Positions 40,261-53,032 of a stretch of 64,000 nt of DNA are shown here, in pieces. The DNA is taken from assembly GCF_000011225.1 (NCBI RefSeq), contig NC_004432.1, positions 62,001-126,000 on the forward strand, read 5' to 3'. Under the pieces are notes generated by a model. The model ran no database searches. It was not told where the DNA came from and saw only the letters and a program-made list of their open reading frames with translations. The position numbers were made by a program, and so were the translations under genes. How positions within the stretch are numbered: position 1 is the first letter of the stretch; every line of letters begins with the position of its first letter. This DNA comes from Malacoplasma penetrans HF-2. GTDB lineage: Bacteria; Bacillota_I; Bacilli_A; Mycoplasmatales; Mycoplasmoidaceae.

Positions 40261-40710
40261 TTAAAAATTATTTTTTTCTCAAAATTCATTCCCAATTTTA
40301 ATTACATTTTCTACATCTGAATTTGTTCCTAGTAATTCAAATTTATATAGGAAAGGAATTTGTAATTTTTGAGATATGATGTCACCTGCAATACAATAAG
40401 TATCATTAAAATTAGTATTTCCAGACGCAATTACTGCTTTGCAATTATTACGATTAACAGGGTTATTTAAAAACTTCTTAACAGGCTTTGGTACTGCTCC
40501 TTTTAGTTTTCCTAAACCTCCAGCATATGTTGGAGTTAACAAAATAAAAGGATGATTAACAGTTGGGATTTTACTTTCTAAAATTTCATCAGGTTCATCT
40601 TTTTGTTCAATTGGTAATCTCAAACACTTACAATTTAACTTCAACATGAAACGGTGTGTATTATTTGATTTTGAAGAATAATATACTATAAAAAATCTTT
40701 TATTTTCCAT
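40261..40710 (-). CDS. nrdI: Flavodoxin-like NrdI
   Basis: NrdI is a small flavoprotein that supplies oxidant (superoxide) to activate NrdF. The 149-residue protein shows FIVYYSSKSNNTHRF (FMN phosphate loop), TPTYAGG and SGNTNFNDTYCIAGDI. TGA at 40279-40281 is Trp, so the frame continues to TAA at 40261-40263. It starts 2 nt after the nrdF stop. For class Ie NrdF proteins, NrdI is needed for the tyrosine modification, matching the substitutions seen in the neighbouring NrdF. Confidence 0.94.
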
Positions 40711-40712
40711 AA

Positions 40713-41732
40713 TTAGAAATCTCAGTCATCATCATCAGTTTCTTCAACATTACCCATAATATATGAAGATCCACTTCCTGAGAAGAAATCATGGTTTTCA
40801 TCTGCTCTTGCTGATAATTGAACAAATATTTCTGGCTTAATTTCTGTTTCTTCTGGTGTGAAAGGTGAATCATAACCTAGGTTTTGTAAGAATTTTCCAG
40901 CATTGTACACACTGAATTTAATTGCTTGATCTGCAATGTTAAACCCTGCATATAATTCATTTAAAAATTCTTTTTCTAAATCAATTACTTGGTATAACAA
41001 GTCAAATACAAATTTCTTCATTTCTGCTTGTTTTTCTGGAGGTAACTTAGCTACTTTCTTTTGGTATTTATATCCACTGTAATAATTGTGAATAACCTTA
41101 TCTCTTAATATTAATCTAATAATATCTAATGTGTTTGGAAGCAAGTTCTTAGCTCCTAAATAGAATGGTAAGTAAAATCCACCATATAATAGAAAACCAG
41201 GCATCATTGCTGCAGCTACTTTTGATTTAAGAGGATCGTCACCTATATAATAAGGTATTAATACTTGTGCTCTTTTTTGTAAGCTTTCACAATTAACAAC
41301 TCAATCATGTGCTGAGTTGATTTGATCACTTGAACAAAATGTAGAGAAAATTGATCCGTAACTTCTGGCATGAACACCAACCATAAAAGCAAAGTTTGTA
41401 TAAATTACTTGTTCATGGTCTGTTAATGAGTTTTTAACTTGTGCAACATCACCAATTGTTGCTTGAATTGAATCTAATAATGTTAAACCAGTAAATGTTC
41501 TAACAACTAATTCTTGTCAATTACTGTCAAGTTTATTTCAAGAAGGTAAGTCATTTGAGATAGCAATTTTTTCAGGTAATCAGAAGTTTTGAGTAATTCT
41601 ATTTCAAACTTCTAAATCCTTGTCATCATTAATGAAATTTCAGTTAACTGATCTCATTTTACCTTTTAAGCCATCTTTAGCATACTCAATAGGTGATACT
41701 GATTTATTGTAGTAATCTTTTTTGTTATCCAT
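40713..41732 (-). CDS. nrdF: Ribonucleotide reductase small subunit, class Ie-type (VPK)
   Basis: A 339-residue R2 protein with the typical NrdF C-terminal acidic tail ending DDDDWDF, which docks into NrdE. Reading the normal dimetal ligand positions: Asp87 and His121 and His215 remain, but three carboxylates are replaced: Val118 (in FMVGVHARSY), Pro178 (in MMPGFLLYGGF) and Lys212 (in RDKVIHNYY). This Val-Pro-Lys set is known from Mycoplasma class Ie R2 proteins, which are metal-free and use a modified tyrosine (DOPA) radical. The radical residue would be Tyr125. Start ATG 41732 has AGGAG 8 nt upstream. It is the first gene of the operon. TGAs on the minus strand are Trp. Confidence 0.95.
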
Positions 41733-42011
41733 ATGGAATCTCCTAATTTTCAATAGTTATAATTATAATATTTTAATTATTATTTACTCATCATTTATTT
41801 ATTAATCTAGCACATTAATAATTTTTAAAATCTATAAATAAGAATTAAAATATTTTCCAACTTAAATATTTCATTGGAAATTTATAATAACTCAATATAA
41901 GGTGTTTTTTATATAGAATTAATAAAAAAATTTTTATTATTTTTTTAGAATAACTTTAATACAAAGTAGTATTAAATAAAAATTAATGTTATTATTTTAT
42001 GTAAACGAAAA
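41733..42011. other. Divergent regulatory region nrdF / FtsX-type gene 1
   Basis: 279 nt between divergently read genes. Minus -10 TATAAT (41762-41767, reverse) may serve nrdF. Plus TAGAAT at 41946-41951 is a possible -10 for the FtsX-type gene. No other ORF or RNA is seen. Confidence 0.5.
41955..41976 (+). promoter_or_regulatory. 8-6-8 inverted repeat before FtsX-type gene 1
   Basis: TTTAATAC (41955-41962) and GTATTAAA (41969-41976) form a perfect 8-bp palindrome with a 6-nt centre. It begins 3 nt after a -10-like TAGAAT (41946-41951), the place of an operator overlapping the transcription start. Confidence 0.5.
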
Positions 42012-45000
42012 ATGAAAGATTTAAATATGCTGCAATTAATAAAACAAGTGTTGAAATCTTTTAAAAGTTCAATACTTCTATTAATAGGTTTATTTTTTAT
42101 CTCTTTTGCAATTGTATTTGCAACTTTTTCATCTTTATATTTTTCTAATAATATTTCTTCTTCATATTCCACAATGGAATCTTCTTCTAAAGGTAGTCAA
42201 GCAATTTTGGAAACCAAAGATGATTCATTAAAAAATGGAACTTTAGAATATGACTATGATAGTTTAAATTCACTTCAAAGTATTAGTTCATCTAATGGAG
42301 TTTATTTTAGTAGTTTAGAAGATTATGCAGAAATAGAAAAAAGTTTTATATATCCTGTTACAAACTTATATCATTCTTCTTTCACAAAACAAGGAAGTGT
42401 AAGTAATTATATATTTGCTTATTATACAGATACTAGTTCTAATAATCCTTATTTTACTGGGACAGGTATTAATAGTTTTGATTCAATTTATAAAACAAGA
42501 GCTAGAGGAATTTTGACCTCATATGGTAATTTAGTTATTCCTAGTGAATCTACTAAATGAAGAGCTTATGGTTTAGAACTGGGATCTTCTGACCTACAAT
42601 ACATTGTTTATGATATTAACCCATTAACTGGACAAACCAATATTAATAGCTCTACAAATAGAGTTAACACACTTGGTTATTTTAGTAATGGTCATTTAAA
42701 TTCCACAATATCTTTTTCTAGTGGAAATTTAAAGTACCCAACAAATTTAACAGCAAATTCACCTTCAGAAACTCTTGATGGATCAAAAAACTATCAAATA
42801 AAAAACGGATCAACTAATACACCTTTTTTTATATCAAAATCAGATTGATGAACTGATCAAAGCTATGATTTACAAGGGTCATCAATAGATTCTGTTTTAA
42901 GTGGTTTTAAAACTGTAGATGGAACAGATGATCAACCAGATATTGCCAATATTTTATCTAGTTTTTATGTTGATTCTTCTGTTTCATTATCTTTAGATAA
43001 AGAAATAGATTGAAACATAGCTTCTCTTACTCCTTGATATGATTACATGAGGATTTTAAGAGATAAAAATTATTTAACAAATACAGTAACAAATAATAGT
43101 AAGGACTTTGTTTTTAGTATTCACTTAAATAATGACAAACTAACTACTTTACAAAAAGAGACTTTAGAGTATGTGAAAGCTAAATATGGTATTCAAAAAT
43201 ACATAGATTTAACTAGTTTTGTTTATACAGTTAACAGTCTTTGAATTAAAGATGCTGCACTATCTTATTTTGATAGCAATAGCACTGAATACAATGAAAT
43301 AAATAAATTAAGTTTTAATAGTTTAAATGAATTGGCTTTAACTTATGGAGATTATTCTGGATTAAGTATTGTTAAGACTTGATTAAAAAATTATGGAGAT
43401 GATAAATTAATTACAATTGATAAAGAGTTAAAGCAGTATGAAAAAGAATATCTTTCATACCAACAAATGTCTCAGTTATCAAATATTGAATACAATGTTC
43501 AAAAATCATTTACTTTATCAGATTTTAAGTCTTATCAAACTTTTTTAGTTTCTTTAAAAGGTGGTAGCTATGGGGATAACAATCAAACAGATGATATTAA
43601 TCAAATAGTTTTATCTGATGGGTCAAGTATTGTTAATTCTTATGATTTTTTGTCTGAAAAATATAGTTATTTGAAACCAGAATCTTATGTAGATGACTTA
43701 CAAGAATCTAATAGTACAAAATATGAAGATATTAGCAATGCCCTCCTAAGTGCTGAAATTATTGGGGGAGCAAGTCAACCTAAATTAGCTGATAATGGGT
43801 ATTCTATTAATGAACAAGGTAAATATTTAATAAATTTAATTAGATTAATTAAAGATACCTATTTATCTGGTGTCCAAAGTGGTGATAGTTCTACAGATGC
43901 TAGTAAAATTATTCCTTTAGCCACTAAAATAATTAATCAATATGATGGCAATACTGAAGGAAGTGTTTCAGGAACAATTAATGTTAATGATTACTATCAT
44001 TTATTTGCTTTAGCAACACCCCAAAATTATTTCTTATATGTAAATTCTGATGCCACTGATAGTAATTCTTCTTACTTATTTAACAACAATACTCAAAATT
44101 TAGTTTATAACTTTGTAACAAGAGGAGGTCTTACACCTTTATCATATCTAAGTAAAGCAATTTTATCTGCACCTTATGGTAATGCAATTGTGGTTAATGA
44201 TCAATGATTGTCATCTAATCAAAAATCAGTAATTCCTGTTTCTGAATGAAATAAAGCTTTATTAATGAATTCAAGAGAGTTTGAAGAATGAAAAAGTAAC
44301 TTGAGTGCAAACTATAAAGTGACTATCAACTCTTTAGATTTTATTATTATAGGTTCAGGTACTTCTTTTGAAAATTCTTTCCCTGTGGTTTCATTGGAAT
44401 CCCCTATTCCTAACCCTAAAACTGAAGGTGCTATTTATGTAGATGATATTGGCTATAATTCATTACTTTATACAAATTCAGAAGTAAATCAAGATATTTA
44501 TTTTGCTATTAAATTTAAGAATAATGGTAAGGTAGATTTAGAATATGTAAATTCAAGAATGAATAAATACCTTGATAATGCATATTTATCTTCTACTTTA
44601 AAAAATAATACTAATTTATTAACTGCTAGAATCTCATATCCTAGAGTAATTGCAGGATATGTTAATATTTTTGCAATTATATTAATAGTTGTGTTGATGG
44701 TAATTGGAATTTATCTATCTTCATTACTAATTAAAATTTATGTTGAAAAAAATAGAATTCCTTTAGCAGTTGCAAAAGCTAATGGAATTAGCACATGACA
44801 AATATCTTTATCACTTTCAGTTTTTGGAATAGCAGCAGCTTTTATATCTGGAATTTTAGGATATGTTGTAGCTTATTTTGCCCAAGGTATGTTTTTGGGA
44901 ATATTAAATAATTTTTGATTTATTCCAATAGGAGAACATACCTTTTCAGCAATTGGTTTAATAGGGGCAATAGGGTCTTTATATTTAGCTTTCTTATTAT

Positions 45001-47387
45001 TCTGTGTGATTGGAGTAGTTAGAACATTTAGAAATCCAATTAATGAATTATTATCAAGTACAGAAGAATTAAAAGTAAATAAATTACTATATTTAATTAA
45101 ATCAAGAAAAATACCATTATTTGCTTTAACTAAATTTAGAATTTCTTTATCTTTATCTAAGTTAACAAGATTTATCTTATTTGTGATTTTATGTTCTGCT
45201 GGAATTTCAATTATTACAGTAGGTAGTGCCATTCCTAGAAAATTTGAAACATCTCAAAACAGTACTTTAAGTAACAAACAATATAGTTATAGATATAATT
45301 TACAAACACCAAGTGAACAAAGTGGTCTATATAAGTATCAAGAATATACAGATCTAGGAATCACAGATGAAGAAAGAGGTATCTTTAATATTTATGAAAA
45401 CCCTATGTTTGAATGACAAATTAATCCATATAAAACTATATCTACAAGTGATTCACAAGAAACTAGAGATTTAATGGCATTAAGAGATTTAAATGGGAAT
45501 GTAATTACTTATGAAAATGGTAAGAAAAAATATTTCACTAATTTCTTATTACCAAGCTATGTATCAATAAATTCATTTACAAATGATATTGAATTATTTA
45601 GAAATGTAATTGTATCAAAGTGATTAATTGATTTTGATATTTCAGTAGCTGGAATTTACATTAATGCTTGGGATTTTGTTAGTAATGCTTTCCCAACAGA
45701 TTTAATATCTAGAATTAATGCAATTAGTAATAATTTCTTAGTTAATGTATTAGAAGTACCAGAATTAAAAGCTATTAATGATTCTAAGTCTTACATCATT
45801 CAAAACAGCAGTGGTAACTGAGTATTAGATTCAAATAGTGTATTAGATTTATCTAATGTTGCTAATACTAGTTCAATTAGATTTAATGATGAATTCTTAA
45901 AGTTTATTGGAATGGTGTATGGTAATAAACAACTAAGTTCATTGGATGCAAAGATTACTTTTGGAATAGTTCCATTTAGAGACTTAAGTAGTAACGATTT
46001 AACAGAAACTTATACATACTTGGATGCAATATTAAATGATTCTTCAGTTAGAATTCCATCATTAAGAAATGATGGAAAAAGAAGATTAACTAACATTGAA
46101 CAACAAATTTATGGAATTAAAGAAGATTCTAAATATGTAACATTGGTAGATGATGAAAATAGAAATTTAAATAGTTTATTATCTCAACCAAGTGAAATTA
46201 GTAGTGATGGGTTTGAAACTTATCCAGTGGTGATTAATCAAGGTGCTGCTTATAAATATGATTTAGAAATTGGTGAAAGTTTTAAGATTGATATAAATAA
46301 CACTTACACAAGATATACAGACAGAATGATGAATAAAAATCCTGTTAAAACTATTAAATTAAAAATAGTTGGTATCTCAAGTGATTCTTTCCAAACTGGA
46401 ATGTATATTAGTCAAGAAAATGCTAACCAAATCCTAGGTTTAAACTTTAGCCAAGGTGCAACAATAGTTGGGTCTTCTAATTATGATGTTAATCAAAAAT
46501 TAACAACTACAGTTTTAGGAGATTGATCATCAGGAGTATTGGCAACACCAACTTCTTCAACAGATAATAAATATGTTGTTATCAAAAAAAGTTATCCAAC
46601 AGATTATGTTCCATTCAATGGAGTATTTTCTAAAGAAGAAAATCCATTATTAGTTAATTCACTATTATTAGAAAATACAAGTGGTTTATGAGGTAACTAT
46701 TCATCATTTAATGATGCTGCATTTGCAACTTTAGTTTCATTTGTTGGTGTCAAACATGTATTAAATTTAGTTACTCCTTATAGTGCTAAAGGTGTAGCAG
46801 AATTATCTGCTTATTATGGCTTATCAACAACTGATAAATACAGTTTATCTGTTGCTATGTCTAATAATATGACTATATTAAGTTTGCAATCTTGGTTGCA
46901 ATCAAATATTGGAACACCTTCAATTGTAGCTATTAATTCTTTTGAATATTTCCAAACATTATTTGATACTTATACAACTATCTTTAGAACATTACTAGTA
47001 ATTGAAACTTTATTAATTTGTTTATTTGTTCCTCTAATTATTATTATCATTATGATAGTAAGTTCTGTGATGATGAGTGACTTTAGAAAATTAGTAGCAA
47101 TTCTAAAAACTTTAGGCTATTCAGATAGAGAAAACCTGTTATCAATTCTTATGATTTTTGTTCCAGTTATGTTAATTTCATTAATAGTTGGGATTATAGT
47201 AATTGCTTCTTTATCAACATTTTTTAACTTTATGATTTTCAATGCTGCTTCAATTTACTTATCACCTGCAATTGATTGAGTATCTTACTTGTATGGTGTA
47301 ATAGCAATTGCTGGTATTGTAATAATTAACTTTATTTTTGTTTCTGTATATTTAAAGAAACAAAATTTAAAGAATTCAATTTCATAA
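42012..47387 (+). CDS. Giant FtsX/MacB-type ABC transporter permease, paralog 1
   Basis: A 1791-residue membrane protein. One N-terminal membrane helix (about 20-43) is followed by an external region of about 830 residues rich in Ser, Asn, Tyr. A first FtsX-type block follows at about 879-1006 (three helices), then a helix at 1048-1075, a second external region of about 575 residues and a final block at 1655-1783. The two blocks share the FtsX-family pattern, with cytosolic AKANGIS and AILKTLGYSD. Such 'large permease' proteins are known in pneumoniae-group mycoplasmas next to an ATPase; none is adjacent here. TGA is Trp many times. It begins MKDLNMLQL; ATG 42027 matches the start of its paralog. 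Transported substrate is unknown. About 187 nt later comes a paralog. Confidence 0.75.
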
Positions 47388-47412
47388 TAATTAAATTTGT
47401 AACAAATAATTT

Positions 47413-47445
47413 AAAAGAGACTTTTTAAATAAAGTCTCTTTTTTT
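47413..47445 (+). terminator. Terminator after FtsX-type gene 1
   Basis: A 12-bp perfect stem (47413-47424 with 47431-47442) around a 6-nt loop, with T residues following. So the two giant genes are separate transcription units. Confidence 0.9.
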
Positions 47446-47486
47446 GTTTTTGTTAAAATTTATTCATTATTTTTTTCTAGTTATTA

Positions 47487-47515
47487 TTGTATAAATTAAC
47501 GCAAATATTTATAGT
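47487..47515 (+). promoter_or_regulatory. Promoter of FtsX-type gene 2
   Basis: TTGTAT (47487-47492) and TATAGT (47510-47515) are 17 nt apart. An imperfect palindrome follows directly. Confidence 0.6.
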
Positions 47516-47519
47516 AGAC

Positions 47520-47541
47520 TCACCACTTGCCATAGTGATGA
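47520..47541 (+). promoter_or_regulatory. 8-6-8 inverted repeat before FtsX-type gene 2
   Basis: TCACCACT (47520-47527) and AGTGATGA (47534-47541) pair with one mismatch around the 6-nt centre TGCCAT. It starts 4 nt after the -10 box, so it overlaps the expected transcription start. Same geometry as the palindrome before gene 1, different sequence. Confidence 0.5.
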
Positions 47542-47574
47542 CATATATAATATTACATAATAATAAAATGAATT

Positions 47575-50500
47575 ATGTTGCAATTAATTAAGCAGGTATT
47601 GAAGTCCTTTAAAAGTTCAATATTATTGTTGATAGGACTCTTTTTCATCTCTTTTGCAATTGTGTTTGCAACTTTTTCATCGCTTTATTTTTCTAGCAAT
47701 ATCTCAAATTCTTATAATTCTTTAAGTGCATCTTCAAATGGGAATGAAGCATTTTTAGAAACCAAGGATTCTGAATTAAAAAATAATAATCTTTCTTATG
47801 ATTTTGATAGTTTAAATAACTTAAATCCAATTAAACCAAACTCTGATGGTAAATATTTCAATTCACTAGATGAATATGCAAATTTAAATTTCAGTTTTAT
47901 TTATCCTGAAACTAATTTGTATCATTCATCTTTTACTAAACAATCAAATGCTAGAAACTACATTTTTGCTTACTATACATCAAGTGCGGATACTAATAAA
48001 TATTTTAAAGGTGATGGAGTTAATAAAGCTGATTCTTTATATAAAGATAGAGCCAGAGGAATTTTAGCTTCATATGGTAATTTAAAAATACCTGATAGTT
48101 CAAATCAATGAAGAGCTTTTGGGTTAGAACTTGGAAATGAAGATTTAAAAAACATAATTTATGAAATTGATCCATTAACTGGACAAACTGCAATTGATGC
48201 AAATTCAAATTATGTAAATACTTTAGGTTATTTTAGTGATGGTTATATAAGTTCTACTATTACGTTATGGGGTGGTAATTTAAAATACCCAACTAATGTA
48301 ACAGGAACTTCTGCAACTGATATTTCTGGGAAAACTTATAGAGTAAAAAATAACAATACTGATACTCCATTTTTTGTTGGGGAAACCGGTTATGGAAAAG
48401 AATGATGAACTGACCAAAATTATGATTTAAATGGTAGCAATTTAAATGAAATTTTCAGTAAATTTCAAACTGTAGAACAAACAACAGATACACCAGATAT
48501 TGTTAATATTATGTCTAGTGCATATATTCAATCTTCTGTAGCTTTATCTTTGGATAAAAACATAGATTGAAATATAGCTTCATTAACACCTTACTATGAC
48601 TACATGAGAATAATGAGGGATAAGAGATATTTAACCCAAGAAACTACAGGAAAAAACCAAGACCTTATTGTAAGTGTTCATTTAGACATGAGTAAATTAT
48701 CAACACTACAAAGACAAACTTTTGATTTTGTAAGAGAAAAATATGGTGTTCAAAAATATATTGATTTAACTAGTTTTCTTTATACAGTCAATGGGCAATC
48801 TGTTAAGACTGCATTGCTAGCAAGTCCAAATCTTAGTGCAGAGTTAAAGAAAGAAATAGAAGGCTTAAGTGTAGATTCTTTACTTCCTATTTTAAAACAA
48901 ACTTTTGGGACTACAACAGGTTATGAAATACTAATAACTTGATTAGAAAATTATGGTAATGAAAAATTAATTACAGTAAAAAAAGAATTATTAAAATATG
49001 AAAGAGAATTTTTGTCTTATAAGGAATTATCCACTTTTGATAACTTTACTTATAAAACACAAAAATCTTTTACTTTATCAGACTTTAAAACTTCACAATC
49101 TTTCTTAGTTTCTCACAAAGGTGGAGTTTCAAATCCTAATGAAAATAATTCGATTAATGATTTACAAATTTTATCTGGTTCTAAAATTACTAATGGATAT
49201 GATTTCTTATCAAGTAAATATGATTATTTAAATAAAGAAGTATATTCAGATGATGAACAAAAAACTAATAGTACTAAATATGAAGATATAAGTAATACCC
49301 TCTTATCAACAACAAGAATTGGTGGGGGTAGCCAGCAAGAAATTGAAACAGGTGGATACTCTATTAATCCAAATGGTGATTATTTAATAAATTTAGTTAA
49401 ATTTATTAATGATTCATATGTTACTGGAGAAACAGAAAATACTAATGCTAATAACTCATCTGAATCTAGTAAATTACTATCAGATAGAATTAAAGAATTA
49501 GCTAAAAAAATAGTGGACCATTATAATGGAACAACAGCAAATGTTTCAGGAAGCATAAACGTAAATGATTATTATCACTTATTTGCAATGGCTACTCCAC
49601 AAAACTATTATGTTTATACAAATACAGATAATCCTGATAATAATTCATCATATATATTTAGTAATAACAATCAGAATTTAGAATATAGTTTTTCTGCCAA
49701 TGCCGGAATGACTCCAACAACTTACTCATCAAGAGCTTCACTATATGCACCTTATGGTAACTCAATAGTTGTTAATGAAGCATGATTAAATAGCAATCAA
49801 AAATCTGTTTTACCAACTAATCAATGACAAAAAGTTTTATTGATGAATTCTAGTGAATTCAGAACATGAAAGCAAAATTTAGATGGTAGATATAAAGTAA
49901 ATATAAATTCATTGGAATTTATTATTATAGGTTCAGGAATTTCTTTTGAAAATTCTTTCCCTATAGTTTCTATTGAATCTCCAATTCCTAACCCTAGGAT
50001 TGAGGGTGTGACTTATGTAGATGATATGGGATATGAATCTCTACTTTATACAAACTCATTTTCTAACCAAGATATTTATTTTGCTATTAGATTTAACTAT
50101 GGTGAAAAAGTTGATTTAAGTTCATTAAATTCATTAATGGATTCATATACTAAAAAAGCATATTTATCATCTGAGATTACTGATTTTACTAACTTACTAA
50201 CAGCTAGAATTTCATATCCTAAGTTAATTGCTATTTATATTAATTTATTTGTAACTATTTTAGTGGCTGTTTTATTAGTAATTGGAATTTATTTATCTTC
50301 TTTACTAGTTAAGATTTATGTAGAAAAAAACAAAGTATCTTTAGCAATTGCAAAAGCTAATGGAATAAGCAGTATTCAAATTGCTATTTCTTTATCTGTG
50401 TTTGGTGCATTTGCTGCTATCATCTCTGGTGTTGTGGGATATTTATCAGCGTTCTTATTACAAGGTTTATTTGTAGGTATACTAAGTAACTTCTGATATA

Positions 50501-52956
50501 TCCCAATAAGTGTTCGTGAATTTTCTTACATAGGGTTATTTAGTGGAATAGCTTGTTTATATATAGCATTCTTATTATTCTCATTCTTAGGTGTGTGAAA
50601 AACATTTAGAAGCCCAATTAATGAATTATTGTCATCTAGTGAAGAAATGAAAGTTAATAAACTTTTATATTTATTAAAATCTAAAAAAACTTCTTTCTTT
50701 GTTTTAGCTAAATTTAGAATTGCATTAACTTTATCTAAATTAACAAGGTTTATATTATTTGTAGTATTATGTTCTGCAGGCCTTTCTATAATTGCGGTTG
50801 GTACTGCTATTCCTAGAAAATTTGAAACTTCACAAACTAATACTTTAGAAAATAGAAGATATGGATATAGTTATAATTTACAAACACCAAGTGAACAAAG
50901 TGGATTATATAAAGTTCAAGAATATGCATATTTAGGAACAAATGATGAAGCTGGTGGAATTTATGATATTTTCTCTAACACAATGTTTGATAATAATAAT
51001 CCATATAGAAAATTAGTTACTTCTACAGATCAAGATGAAAAAGACTTATTAGCATTAAGAGATCTTCAAGGGAATGTTATTAAATATAGTAATGGGCAAC
51101 CTAAATATTTCTCAAACTTATTATTACCAAGTTATGTTCATGTAGATGCTTTTAAAAAAGATCCTCAATTATTTAGAAATGCAGTAGTTTCTAAATGGTT
51201 AGTTGATTTTGAAATTTCAATTGCTGGAATCTATGTAAATGCATGACAATTTGTTAGTGAAGCATTCCCATTAGAATTGATATCTAGAATTAATGCTATT
51301 AGCAATAATTTCTTAATCAGTGTATTAGAAGTTCCAGAATTAAAAACTATTAATGATACTCAAAATTACATTACAAGAAACAGTTCTGGTAACTATGTAT
51401 TAAATCCAGAAAAAGTATTAGATCTAACAAATGTTTCTGATACTAACTCAATTAGATTTAATAATGAGTTTTTAAAATATATTGGAATGATTTATGGAAA
51501 TACTGAGTTAAGTTCAATAGATGCAAAAATTTCTTTTGGTATTGTTCCATTTAGAAGTATGGAAACTAATTCACTAACTGAAAGTTATACATATTTAGAT
51601 GCAACATTGAATGATCCAACTGTAAGAATTCCATCTGTTAGAAACAATGGTAAAAACTTATTAATTGATATCAACAAAGAAATCTTTGGTATTAAAAAAG
51701 ATTCTCAGTTTGTTACTTTAATAGGTGATAAAAAGAATGATTTAAATAGTAAATTGTTTGAACCGGTAGAAACTGAAGACAACTATTTAGTTTATCCTGC
51801 TGTTGTAAATAAAGGTGCTGCTTATCAATATGATTTAGAAGTTGGAGATACTTTTAAAATTGATGTTAAAAATTCATACACTAGATATACAGATAGTATG
51901 AGTGGAATTAATCCAACCAAATCAGTTAAATTAAAAGTTGTAGGAATATCAAGTGATGCTTTTGCAACTAGTATTTATATTAGTCAAGACAATGCAAATA
52001 CAATTTTAGGATTAAACTTTAACCAAGGAGCAACAATTATTGGGACTAGTACATATGGTAATGGTACTATGGAAACTACAGTTTTAGGTGATTGAAGTTC
52101 AGGGGTATTAAAACCTTCTGGTACTGAAACAAATGCAAATTATAGAATTAAGCAAGTTGAATACCCTAAAAGCTATGTTCCATTTAATGGTGTGTTTTCA
52201 AAAGAAGAAAATCCATTATTAGTAAATTCATTAGTATTAGAAAATACTAGTGGATTATGAGGCAACTATTCATCATTTACAGACAGTGGTTTTGCTGGTT
52301 TAGTTTCAACAGTTGGTATTAATAATATTATTAATATGGCCATGCCATATAGTGAAGAAGGATTATCTAAACTAGCAACTAATTTAAGTATTAGTTCTAA
52401 TAGTAGAAATGATATTATTACAAGACTATCTTCTTCTATGAGTATTTCTTCTCTTCAAACATGACTACAAAATAATTTTGGAACACCTTCAATTGTAGCT
52501 ATTAATTCATTTGAATATTTCACAACAGTATTTGATACTTATGTAACAATCTTTAATACATTAATTTCTATAGAAACACTAATTATCTGCTTATTCATCC
52601 CTCTTATTATCATTATTGTTATGATAATAAGTTCAGTAATGATGAATGACTTTAGAAGGTTAGTAGCAATTCTAAAAACATTAGGATATTCAGACAAAGA
52701 AAACTTATTATCAATCTTAGTAATATTTGTTCCAGTTGTTTTAATATCTCTAATAGTAGGAATTGCAATAGTAGCAACTCTATCAGTACTCTTTAATTTC
52801 ATGGTATTTAATGCTGCTTCTATTTACTTGGCTCCAGAAATAGATTGATTGGCATATCTATTTGGATTTATAGCAATTGTAGGAATTGTAACAATTAACT
52901 TTATTTTTGTTGCTTTATATTTGAAAAAGCAAAACTTAAGAAATTCAATTTCTTAG
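47575..52956 (+). CDS. Giant FtsX/MacB-type ABC transporter permease, paralog 2
   Basis: A 1793-residue paralog of the gene just upstream, with the same topology: one N-terminal helix, a large external region, an FtsX-type block near residues 880-1010, a second external region and a C-terminal block near 1660-1785. The first 39 residues (MLQLIKQVLKSFKSS...) are identical to residues 6-44 of paralog 1, and the membrane blocks are very alike (KLTRFILFV, LLNEL-type text), while the external regions differ more. The order suggests tandem duplication followed by diversification of the exposed parts. It has its own promoter and ends at TAG 52954-52956. Many TGAs are Trp. The substrate and partner ATPase are not known. 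Confidence 0.75.
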
Positions 52957-52967
52957 TAAATACAATA

Positions 52968-53009
52968 AAAAAACTTGTTTTTATCATTTGATAAGAAACA
53001 AGTTTTTTT
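52968..53009. terminator. Terminator between FtsX-type gene 2 and the MATE gene
   Basis: An outer stem (AAACTTGTTT/AAACAAGTTT) and an inner TTATCA/TGATAA stem form one long hairpin flanked by A- and T-runs, so it can end the plus gene and the minus MATE gene that converge here. Confidence 0.8.
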
Positions 53010-53032
53010 GTCTTTGAAACTATATAAATGTA

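Noticed and set aside
42012-52956. Frameshifted or broken giant genes
   Set aside because: All apparent interruptions are TGA codons in one frame; reading them as Trp gives two complete proteins.
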